DNA of 64,000 nucleotides, taken from the NCBI GenBank assembly GCA_902777335.1, contig CACYTF010000001.1:1-64000 (forward strand). The letters run 5' to 3'. The position numbers were made by a program, and so were the translations under genes. The notes below the pieces were generated by a model. The model saw only the letters and a program-made list of their open reading frames with translations, was not told the DNA's origin and ran no database searches. Shown here piece by piece: positions 21,851-28,972 of the stretch. This DNA comes from an uncultured Eubacteriales bacterium. GTDB lineage: Bacteria; Bacillota; Clostridia; Christensenellales; Aristaeellaceae. Each line of letters starts with the position of its first letter. Within the stretch, counting starts at the first letter, position 1.

Positions 21851-23245
21851 CTATACGTTCCCCGCCTTTACCGTCAGATTCTTCAGCCAGCGCTCCTTCT
21901 TCAGCCAGAAGTGGAACACCACCAGCTTCACCGCGTCGATCAGCTTCACGCCGCAGTACATCACCACCGGGCCCACGTCGGTGTACAGCGCAAGTATGAA
22001 CACCATCGGCAGCATCACGAACAGCGTGAGTCCCGCGTCGGTGTACGCGCCCATCTTCGCGTCGCCGCCGGCCCGGGCGACGGCCTGCTGGGTGTTCATG
22101 TACACCCATACCGGCATCAGCACGGCCATCATGGCAACCATGCTGCGGCAGATCCGTATGGCGCTGTCGCTGAGCCGCCCGAACACGACGGGCACGATCA
22201 GCGTGGTGGCAAAGCCGAACAGCGCCATCAGCACGCCGAACATGGCCGAGCCGGACAGCAGCCAGGTCTTCTCCCGGCGGGCCCGGGCCAGGTCGCCCTC
22301 GCCCAGGGTCTTGCCCAGTATGACGCCGGTGGCGGAATAGACGCCGCCGAACGCCACGAAGTACAGGTTCGCGATGGCGAAGCTGGAGGCCATGCCGGAC
22401 ACGACGTCCGCGCCGCCCCGGCCGTTGTAGAGGGCCGTGGTGACCGTCTCGGACAGCACCCACACCATCTCGCAGAACAGCACCAGCGCGCTCTTTTTCA
22501 GGATCTCCCGGAACAGCTTGCCGTCGATTTTGATGAAGTCGGCCAGGCGCACCGCGAACTCGGGCTTTGCCTGTATGTACAGCGCGATGAACAGTATAAA
22601 CTCCACCGTCCGGGCGATCACCGTGGCCAGGGCCGCGCCCCGAACGCCCAGCCGCGGAAAGCCCAGGTTGCCGTAGATCAGCAGCCAGTTGAACAGCGTG
22701 TTGGTCAGCGTGGCGACCACCGTGACCGCCAGCGGCGCCTTCACCTTGCCCAGATCCCGCAGCGAGCTGGCGATGCACATGGACACCGTCATCGGTATGC
22801 CCATGAAGAACATGATGCGTATGTACTGCACGGCCTCGTCCAGGATCAGGTCGGCCTGGGTGTTGCCGATCAGCATCAGCGACAGCACCTGCCTGGGGAA
22901 CACCAGGCAGACCAGCAGATACGGCACGAAGGCCGCCAGCCCCGCCGCCAGCTTGAAGCGAAACGCCTGACCCATGCCCCGCGCATCCCCCGCGCCGAAG
23001 TACTGTGTCATGAATATGCCGCCGGACATGCAGATGGCGTTGATGAACACCATGAACACAAACAGCACCTGCCCGGCCACGTTCACGCCCGACATGCACA
23101 CGTCGCCCAGCCCCGACACCATGAAGTTGTCGATCAGCGACACCAGGCTCTGGATCAGCTGCTGCAGCATGATCGGCACCGCGATGGCCAGCGCGCCCCT
23201 ATAGAATTGTCCCGGCCCGAAGAGGCCCTTTTTGTCGATTGTCAT
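21851..23245 (-). CDS. MATE family multidrug/Na+ antiporter
   Basis: 464 aa from ATG 23245 (GAGG 9 nt upstream). A GTG at 23305 would start inside an operator repeat and has no ribosome site. Twelve hydrophobic segments; the N-terminal signature (LAIAVPIMLQQLIQSLVSLIDNF, then SGLGDVCMSGVNVAGQV) is typical of NorM/DinF-like pumps, and the halves show the usual pseudo-repeat. It exports cationic drugs or metabolites using an ion gradient. Its promoter is overlaid by two copies of a 17-bp operator, so it is probably repressor-controlled and inducible. No regulator gene is adjacent. Confidence 0.92.
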   Translation of the reverse strand: MTIDKKGLFGPGQFYRGALAIAVPIMLQQLIQSLVSLIDNFMVSGLGDVCMSGVNVAGQVLFVFMVFINAICMSGGIFMTQYFGAGDARGMGQAFRFKLAAGLAAFVPYLLVCLVFPRQVLSLMLIGNTQADLILDEAVQYIRIMFFMGIPMTVSMCIASSLRDLGKVKAPLAVTVVATLTNTLFNWLLIYGNLGFPRLGVRGAALATVIARTVEFILFIALYIQAKPEFAVRLADFIKIDGKLFREILKKSALVLFCEMVWVLSETVTTALYNGRGGADVVSGMASSFAIANLYFVAFGGVYSATGVILGKTLGEGDLARARREKTWLLSGSAMFGVLMALFGFATTLIVPVVFGRLSDSAIRICRSMVAMMAVLMPVWVYMNTQQAVARAGGDAKMGAYTDAGLTLFVMLPMVFILALYTDVGPVVMYCGVKLIDAVKLVVFHFWLKKERWLKNLTVKAGNV

Positions 23246-23288
23246 TGCCCGCATCCTCACATGGCTTCCCGCATAGTCCTGACCGTTA

Positions 23289-23339
23289 AGCGAACGATCG
23301 GTCACGTTGTATTATAGCGAACGATCGGTCACATGTCAA
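23289..23339 (-). promoter_or_regulatory. MATE promoter with two direct operator copies
   Basis: On the minus strand, consensus TTGACA (23334-23339), a 17-nt spacer and TATAAT (23311-23316). The sequence AGCGAACGATCGGTCAC occurs twice in the same orientation, at 23289-23305 and 23316-23332, 27 bp centre to centre. One copy fills the spacer and the other covers the start region. Each contains an imperfect palindrome around CGATCG, as in TetR-family operators. Confidence 0.8.
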
Positions 23340-23431
23340 GCGTTTTGCCGCAATTCCCCGCAATCAGCGGCCTTTGCGGGCCGTTCCGACAAGTTTTTTT
23401 TGAAGAACCGCCGTCTTTGGGTTGCCCCGCG

Positions 23432-23460
23432 GAAACTCTTGTGATATAATTAAAGAAAAT
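23432..23460 (+). promoter_or_regulatory. Promoter of the response regulator
   Basis: TTGCCC (23432-23437), a 17-nt spacer and an extended -10 TGATATAAT (23452-23460). It lies 21 nt before the ATG. Confidence 0.7.
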
Positions 23461-23481
23461 GTCCAAGAAAGGAGGGTCCCT

Positions 23482-24174
23482 ATGTCCGACAGACCGCTCA
23501 TCCTTTGCATCGACGATGAACAGAACATACTCGACCTTCTCTCCTTCAACCTCGAAGCCGCCGGATACAGCGTGATCACCGCCGCCACCGCCGCGGAGGG
23601 CATCATCGCGGCCAACCAGTCCCCCGCCATCATCCTCCTGGACCTGATGCTCCCCGACATGGAGGGCACCGAGGTGTGCCGCAGGCTGAAGAACAATACC
23701 CTGACCGCCGGCATACCGATCATCATGCTGACGGCCAAGGACAGCGAGGTGGACAAGATCCTCGGCCTCGAGCTGGGCGCGGACGACTACATCACCAAGC
23801 CCTTCTCCGTGAGGGAGCTTGTGGCGCGCGTCAAGGCGCTTTTGAGAAGGTGCAGGCCCGACGATTCCGCCTCCGGCATGATCCGGGTCGGCCCGCTTTC
23901 CATCGATTCGGAGAACTACGAAGCCTTCCGCAACGGTGAAAAGCTGCAGCTGACGCTGAAGGAGTTCGAGCTGCTTCGCCTGCTCGCCTCCTCCGCCGGC
24001 AAGGTCCTCACCCGCGACTTCCTGCTGGATCGCATCTGGGGCTATGAGTTCTACGGCGAAACCCGCACCGTGGACGTTCACATCCGGCATCTGCGGCAAA
24101 AGCTGCAGGACGACGCCAGCCTGATCGAGACCGTCCGCGGCGTCGGCTACAAAATGATACAGCCGTCGCTGTGA
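23482..24174 (+). CDS. OmpR/PhoB-family response regulator (orphan)
   Basis: 230 aa from ATG 23482 with AAGGAGGG; the frame is open further upstream but without a ribosome site. Receiver domain 1-120: acidic pocket DDE (11-13), phospho-acceptor D54 in LLDLMLPD, Thr in MLTAKD and Lys in ITKPFS. The winged-helix DNA-binding domain spans about 130-230 (LTLKEFELLRLL, TVDVHIRHLRQKL). It most resembles PhoP/WalR regulators. No histidine kinase gene is adjacent: a terminator follows, and the next gene is on the other strand, so the partner kinase lies elsewhere. Confidence 0.93.
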   Translation: MSDRPLILCIDDEQNILDLLSFNLEAAGYSVITAATAAEGIIAANQSPAIILLDLMLPDMEGTEVCRRLKNNTLTAGIPIIMLTAKDSEVDKILGLELGADDYITKPFSVRELVARVKALLRRCRPDDSASGMIRVGPLSIDSENYEAFRNGEKLQLTLKEFELLRLLASSAGKVLTRDFLLDRIWGYEFYGETRTVDVHIRHLRQKLQDDASLIETVRGVGYKMIQPSL

Positions 24175-24190
24175 CGCGCAATACTGACAG

Positions 24191-24230
24191 AAACCCCCCC
24201 AAAGGCCTGCGCCTTTAGGGGGTTTTGTTT
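24191..24230. terminator. Terminator between the response regulator and the murF-like gene
   Basis: Stem of C-run/AAAGG with CCTTT/G-run (24194-24205 with 24211-24222) followed by TTTTGTTTGT on the plus strand. It is shared by two convergent genes. Confidence 0.75.
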
Positions 24231-24263
24231 GTCAGTCGAACGCGACGGCGGACGTTCAATCCG

Positions 24264-25877
24264 TCAGGCGTTGTACTCCTCGTAATCGGGAATCCGGCTT
24301 TCAAACAGCACGGTGTCCCCCGCGTCGGCGACCTCGCTGAGGATCTCGGAGGCGTCGTCCATGTCGTCGGCGGTGTGCAGGTTGGAGCGGGAGAAGCCGG
24401 ACTGCATCATGCCGCGGATGATGCTCCGGGTGAAGGCGCGCCGCCCCACCAGGATCACCGCGTCGGCGCTGTCGGCCATCACGGTGCCCAGCGCGTAGTT
24501 CACGTCGGCCTCCTTGCCGCCCTGCTCGCCCAGGCCCGGGGTCACCACGATGCGGCGGCCGGGCATCTGCGCGATCACGCGCATGGCCTCAAAGGCGCTG
24601 TCCGCGTCCTCGTTCAGCGTGTCGTCGATCATCGTGAATTCGCCGGAGGTCAGCTGCAGCCGGTGCTCGATGGGCGTGAGCTCCTTCGTCTTCGCGGCGA
24701 TCTCCTCCATCGAGAGGCCCAGCTTTCGCGCCAGCGCGGCGGCCAGCAGTATGTTCTTCACGTTGTACGTGCCCAACAGCCGCGTGCGGCAGCGCGCGCT
24801 CTCCCCGTCGGCGCAGACCATGTTGAAGGTGGTGCCCTTGTCGCTGAAGGCGATGCCCTCGGCGCGCATGAAAGCCCCGTCGTCGCCGTCCAGGCCGATG
24901 CGGCACTTGTCGTGCCGGCACAGCGCGTACAGCCGCCGGATGTAGTCGTCGCCGGAGCCGAACACGGCAAAGCCCTCCCGGGGCAGGCCCTGGATCAGCT
25001 CAAACTTGGTGCTGGCGATGTTTTCCATGGAGCCGAAGGTGTCCATGTGCCGGGGCCCGATGCTGGTGAGTATGCCGTACTTCGGGCGCACCAGGTCCAC
25101 CAGCTCCTTGATGTCGCCCACGTGGGTGGCGCCCATCTCCGCGATGAACACCTGGTGCTCCCGCTTCAGCTGGTCGTTGATGACCCGGGACACGCCCATG
25201 GCCGTGTTGAAGCTGGCCGGCGTGGCCAGCACGTTGTATTTGGCGGACAGCATGTCCCGCAGTATGAACTTGACGTTGGTCTTGCCGTAGCTGCCGGTGA
25301 CGCCGATGGTGATCAGGTCCTTGCGCTCGCGGATCTTCCGGCGGGCGCTCTTGAAGAAGCTGGCGTTGAGCCGCGTCTCGTAGGGGTTGATGATGGCGGC
25401 GGCCAGCAGCACCATGAACGGCATCAGCGCGAACAGGAAGTACACCGGGATGGCCGTGGGCTTCATCACCGCGAACAGCGCCGAGAGCACCAGGCACAGC
25501 GCGAGCAGCACGCTCAGCAGCCTTCGGACGCGCTTGGTGGCCACGAAGGGGCGCTTGCTGGGGCGGCTGTAATCCCGCCAGGTGACCCAGCCCGTCAGCG
25601 CCACGAACAGCACAAGCACCAGCGCGTTCGCGATGGCGCGGCGCGTCTGCTCGACGGAGATGAACATGGACATCAGCACCGGCAGGTAGGCCTTCATCGC
25701 CGCGGCGGCAAAGGCCCAGAGCACGTTTTCCTTCAGTATGCGGTCCCGGTTGCGCGTCAGCCACTGGCGATAGGCCGGCAGCTGATAGCGGCCCGCCTGC
25801 AGCGCGTGGACGTAGTCCACCGACGCCGCGCAGCACGCGATCGCGACAAGGATCGATTCCAGAATCGTAAACAGCAT
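24264..25877 (-). CDS. MurF-like Mur ligase with N-terminal membrane domain
   Basis: 537 aa. Residues 1-165 contain about four or five hydrophobic helices, absent from classical soluble MurF. The remainder is a Mur ligase: ATP loop GVTGSYGKTN (192-201), the central domain (FIAEMGATHVGDI, STKFELI) and the C-terminal domain (TPIEHRLQL, then DDTLNEDADSAFEAM where MurF has the DAYNANP motif). It probably ligates an amino acid or dipeptide to a cell-wall precursor at the membrane. Because the C-terminal substrate loop diverges from MurF, the exact substrate is open. It is the last gene of the galK-tsaEB-rimI operon, 27 nt after rimI. Confidence 0.75.
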   Translation of the reverse strand: MLFTILESILVAIACCAASVDYVHALQAGRYQLPAYRQWLTRNRDRILKENVLWAFAAAAMKAYLPVLMSMFISVEQTRRAIANALVLVLFVALTGWVTWRDYSRPSKRPFVATKRVRRLLSVLLALCLVLSALFAVMKPTAIPVYFLFALMPFMVLLAAAIINPYETRLNASFFKSARRKIRERKDLITIGVTGSYGKTNVKFILRDMLSAKYNVLATPASFNTAMGVSRVINDQLKREHQVFIAEMGATHVGDIKELVDLVRPKYGILTSIGPRHMDTFGSMENIASTKFELIQGLPREGFAVFGSGDDYIRRLYALCRHDKCRIGLDGDDGAFMRAEGIAFSDKGTTFNMVCADGESARCRTRLLGTYNVKNILLAAALARKLGLSMEEIAAKTKELTPIEHRLQLTSGEFTMIDDTLNEDADSAFEAMRVIAQMPGRRIVVTPGLGEQGGKEADVNYALGTVMADSADAVILVGRRAFTRSIIRGMMQSGFSRSNLHTADDMDDASEILSEVADAGDTVLFESRIPDYEEYNA

Positions 25878-25904
25878 AGTTTTCTTCCGTATTGCGTCCT
25901 TCGG

Positions 25905-26393
25905 TTATTCCCGAACCAGCATCGGGTCGTTCTCCGGGTGGCCCTCCGGCAGCTGCTCCAGGGCCATGATCAGCGCGTCCTCGCTGTTTTCATAGTAGCG
26001 CTTGCGAAAGCCCACGTCGATAAAGCCCAGCTTGTGGTACAGGTTCTGCGCCGCCACGTTGGAGCGGCGCACCTCCAGCGTCATCCAGTTCATGCCGCTG
26101 TCCGCGGCCAGCTGGATCATCGCCCTTGTCACCTTCTCGCCGTAGCCCAGGCCGCGCCGGTCCGGGCGCACGGCGATGTTGGTGATGTGGCCCTCGTCCA
26201 GCACGAACCAGACCCCGGCGTAGGCCACGGCCACGCCGTCCTCCCGGAGCACCACGTACCGGGCGCAGGCGTTGTCGGTGACCTCCCTGTAGAACGACTC
26301 CTTGGACCAGGGCGTTTTGAAGCAGGCCGTCTCGATGGCGTGGACCGCCTCGATGTCGCCCAGGTTCATCAGCCCCATTGTGATCTCACTCAT
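25905..26393 (-). CDS. rimI: Ribosomal protein S18-alanine N-acetyltransferase RimI
   Basis: 162 aa from ATG 26393, which overlaps the tsaB stop by ATGA. GNAT fold: acceptor-side motif ETACFKTPWSKESF, the acetyl-CoA loop VRPDRRGLGYGEKV (R/QxxGxG/A type), and the C-terminal NVAAQNLYHKLGF and KRYYENSEDALIM. It N-acetylates the N-terminal alanine of ribosomal protein S18. The tsaE-tsaB-rimI order is conserved in Bacillota, which supports the name over other GNATs. Confidence 0.92.
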   Translation of the reverse strand: MSEITMGLMNLGDIEAVHAIETACFKTPWSKESFYREVTDNACARYVVLREDGVAVAYAGVWFVLDEGHITNIAVRPDRRGLGYGEKVTRAMIQLAADSGMNWMTLEVRRSNVAAQNLYHKLGFIDVGFRKRYYENSEDALIMALEQLPEGHPENDPMLVRE

Positions 26394-27103
26394 CTGTTCA
26401 GCTTCCGTTCCCTTTCCCGTACCGCCTGGGGCGCGCGCAGATAGATGGGCCGCAGCTGCTGCGCCGGCACCCAGGTCTCCGGCCGGGCCGCCGCCAGCAG
26501 GCACGCCGCGTCGGGGCGCAGGTCGCGCAGGTTCTCCGGCGCGATCAGCGCGCGCCCGCCCAGCGCCCGCCGGACGGCCCCGGCATGTACTTTCACCCCG
26601 TCTCCCACAAACGCCAGCCGCCGGCCCTCCGGCAGCCGCGCCAGGAATTCCTCCAGCGGCTGGGCCGCGTCCTCCAGCGCCCGCTCTGGCATGCCCCCGA
26701 CCATGTCGAAGGCCGCGCAGTACACCTGGCCCCGCCGGGCGTCCAGTATCGGGCAGCACAGCCCGTCGAAGCCGTAGAAGTTCATGGCCAGCGCCTCCAG
26801 CGCGTGCACGGCGGCGCAGGGCCTGCCCACCGCGTGGGCAAGGCCCTTGGCCGCGCACACGCCGATGCGCACGCCGGTGAACGAGCCCGGGCCCGCCACC
26901 GCGGCGAACACGTCCACGTCTTCGCAGCGCAGGCCCGCCGCGCTGAGGGCGGCGTCCACCGCGGGCATGATCGTCTCGGAGTGGGTCAGCCCGTGGTTCA
27001 TCACCGTCAGGTGGGCGATTTTGCCGTCCGTCAGCAGCGCGCAGCCCGCCACGGGGCCGGAGGTGTCTATCGCCAGCGCCGTGATCCGCGCGTCATTCGC
27101 CAT
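26390..27103 (-). CDS. tsaB: tRNA threonylcarbamoyladenosine protein TsaB
   Basis: 237 aa. Start chosen at ATG 27103 with GGAGTG upstream; the open frame extends further but overlaps all of tsaE's 3' end. ASKHA fold: ALAIDTSGPVAGCAL, HSETIMPAVDAAL, and AVAGPGSFTGVRIGV are family signatures. It is the scaffold of the TsaB-TsaD-TsaE complex that makes t6A37 on ANN-decoding tRNAs. It overlaps the tsaE 3' end by 11 nt. TsaD and TsaC are not in the window. Confidence 0.94.
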   Translation of the reverse strand: MANDARITALAIDTSGPVAGCALLTDGKIAHLTVMNHGLTHSETIMPAVDAALSAAGLRCEDVDVFAAVAGPGSFTGVRIGVCAAKGLAHAVGRPCAAVHALEALAMNFYGFDGLCCPILDARRGQVYCAAFDMVGGMPERALEDAAQPLEEFLARLPEGRRLAFVGDGVKVHAGAVRRALGGRALIAPENLRDLRPDAACLLAAARPETWVPAQQLRPIYLRAPQAVRERERKLNR

Positions 27104-27566
27104 CGTCCACACTCCATTCCGCCAGCCGCGTCGGGTCAAAGCCGCCGACGCCGTCGTTTTCGATCCGTATGCGGCGCGCCAGATCGCCCGCGCCCCGCTC
27201 CAGGTGCACTCTGAGCGCGGGCCTTGGGTCAAGCTCGGCCATGCCGGGCCACTCGATCACCGCCACGCCGTCGCCGCCCACGAACTCGTCCAGCCCCGCG
27301 GCGTAATACTCGTCCGGGTCGCTGAGGCGGTACAGGTCGAAGTGATACAGCTTCCCGCCGGCGGCCTCATAGGGGATCATCAGCGTGAAGGTGGGGCTCG
27401 GCATGGGGCCCTCGACGCCCATGCCCCGGGCGATGCCCCGGGCGAACACCGACTTTCCCGCGCCCAGATCGCCCTCGAGCAGCACCGCGTCCCCCGCCGC
27501 CAGCATCGGCGCGACGCGCGCCGCCAGCGCCATCGTATCCGCTTCGGATTCGGTTCTATAAGTCAT
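27093..27566 (-). CDS. tsaE: tRNA threonylcarbamoyladenosine ATPase TsaE
   Basis: 157 aa, the usual length. P-loop GDLGAGKSVFARGI, PSPTFTLMIPYE, HFDLYRLSDPDEYYAAGLDEF and the late VIEWPG are all diagnostic of the TsaE/YjeE family. Its ATPase drives turnover of the TsaBD complex in t6A synthesis. It starts 7 nt after galK with AGGTGAG upstream and is co-transcribed from the galK promoter. Confidence 0.95.
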   Translation of the reverse strand: MTYRTESEADTMALAARVAPMLAAGDAVLLEGDLGAGKSVFARGIARGMGVEGPMPSPTFTLMIPYEAAGGKLYHFDLYRLSDPDEYYAAGLDEFVGGDGVAVIEWPGMAELDPRPALRVHLERGAGDLARRIRIENDGVGGFDPTRLAEWSVDDGE

Positions 27567-27573
27567 GATGCGC

Positions 27574-28821
27574 TCACCTGAGGCTCACGACGCCCTCGGG
27601 CCGTATGGCCAGCACCGTCGTGGCGCCCTCGCCGAACACGCCGTCCATCATGGCGCGGTAGGTTTCCAGCAGGTCGAAGGGCACGAAGGCCAGTATCGTC
27701 CCCGCGAACCCGCCGCCGTGGTTGCGCCACGCGCCGCGGCCGGCCAGCATCCGGCGGCTCATCTCCAGCGCCAGCGGGATCTCCTGGTTGTCGCTGGTGG
27801 CCACGTGCAGGTTCTGCAGCAGCTCCCAGCTGCTGTCGCCGGCGCGGATCACCGTGTCAAAGAAGGCGTTCAGGTCGTCCCGCTTCAGGGCCTCGGCGGC
27901 CTCAGCGGCGCGCCTCGTGTCGTCCACGAAGTGGAACGCGCGCAGTATCGCGCGGTCGCTGACCCTGTTCTTCAGCTTCGGCAGCGCCTCGAACAGCCGC
28001 TCCGGGGTCACGTTCTGAAGCAGCTTCTCGCCCAGGGCCGCGGCCACCTGCTTCATCTCGGCGGGGATCGCCGCGTACTCCGAGGTCAGATTGCCGTGCT
28101 CGCCGCCGGCGCTGACCACGCACACGGCGCAGCCCTTCGCCCCGAAGTCGTAGGCGATGGCCTCCACGCCCGTGGGATCGGCGCCGAAGTCCTGCAGCGA
28201 CAGCCCGCCCACGGCGCTGGCCATCTGGTCCATCAGGCCGCTGGGCTTGCCGAAGTACACGTTCTCGGCGTACTGGGAGATGCGCGCGTTCTCCTGGGCC
28301 TGCACCACGCCGCCGTTGTACAGCGCGTCGAACACGCCCACCAGCATGACCTCGAAGGCCGCCGACGAGGACAGGCCGCTGCCCTTGAACACGGTGCTGG
28401 TGACGCTGGCGTCGAAGCCGCCCACCTTGTAGTTCAGCTGCTTCATGCGGGCCGCGATGCCGCGGATCAGCGACAGCGTGGTCTCCTTCTCGGCCTCGCG
28501 GGGGCTGTCGTCGCTGATGTCCACGTCGAAGGCCGTCGGGAAGCCCTCGGAGTACAGCACCACGCGGCTGTCCGAACGCGGCGCGACGGCGGCCACGGTA
28601 TCCAGGTTCACGGCGGCGGCCAGCACCCTGCCGTTCTGGTGGTCGGTGTGGTTGCCCACCACCTCGGTGCGGCCCGGCGCGGAGACGAACAGCTCCGGCT
28701 CGCGGCCGAACTGCGCCCGGAAGGTCCCGGCCAGGCGGTCGTAGCGCTCAAACTGGTCCACCCCGCCGTACAGGCGGTTCAGCCTCTCCCGGTTCTGATC
28801 GAACAATGCTCTGACATCCAT
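27574..28821 (-). CDS. galK: Galactokinase
   Basis: 415 aa from ATG 28821 (AGGAGGG); the frame extends 19 codons upstream without a ribosome site. GHMP kinase family: the galactokinase signature GRTEVVGNHTDHQNG, the ATP loop KGSGLSSSAAFEV, and near the end GGGFAGTILAFV. It phosphorylates galactose at C1 for the Leloir pathway. No galT or galE is nearby. It heads an operon with t6A, rimI and Mur-type genes, an unusual partnership. Confidence 0.93.
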   Translation of the reverse strand: MDVRALFDQNRERLNRLYGGVDQFERYDRLAGTFRAQFGREPELFVSAPGRTEVVGNHTDHQNGRVLAAAVNLDTVAAVAPRSDSRVVLYSEGFPTAFDVDISDDSPREAEKETTLSLIRGIAARMKQLNYKVGGFDASVTSTVFKGSGLSSSAAFEVMLVGVFDALYNGGVVQAQENARISQYAENVYFGKPSGLMDQMASAVGGLSLQDFGADPTGVEAIAYDFGAKGCAVCVVSAGGEHGNLTSEYAAIPAEMKQVAAALGEKLLQNVTPERLFEALPKLKNRVSDRAILRAFHFVDDTRRAAEAAEALKRDDLNAFFDTVIRAGDSSWELLQNLHVATSDNQEIPLALEMSRRMLAGRGAWRNHGGGFAGTILAFVPFDLLETYRAMMDGVFGEGATTVLAIRPEGVVSLR

Positions 28822-28887
28822 ATCTCTGCCCTCCTGTGCCCCGCGCCGATTCTCGTGCGGCGCGCATGGCATAATCATCTATAATAT

Positions 28888-28916
28888 ATTGTAAACCATT
28901 CGCCCTGTTTCTGCAA
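28888..28916 (-). promoter_or_regulatory. Promoter of the galK operon
   Basis: On the minus strand TTGCAG (28911-28916), 17 nt, TACAAT (28888-28893). The -35 box directly follows the U-tract of the terminator of the upstream gene. Confidence 0.6.
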
Positions 28917-28917
28917 G

Positions 28918-28949
28918 TAAAAAATCGACCCGAAGCGCGTCGGGTCGAT
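28918..28949 (-). terminator. Terminator of the Cys/His-module protein gene
   Basis: A 10-bp stem ATCGACCCGA / TCGGGTCGAT (28924-28933 with 28940-28949), 6-nt loop, then TTTTTT on the minus strand. Confidence 0.85.
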
Positions 28950-28972
28950 GATTGCGGCGCAGGCGCGCCGCG

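Noticed and set aside
23285..23305. GTG start of the MATE gene at 23305
   Set aside because: It would place the first codons inside an operator repeat and after the -10, without a ribosome site; ATG 23245 has GAGG at proper distance.
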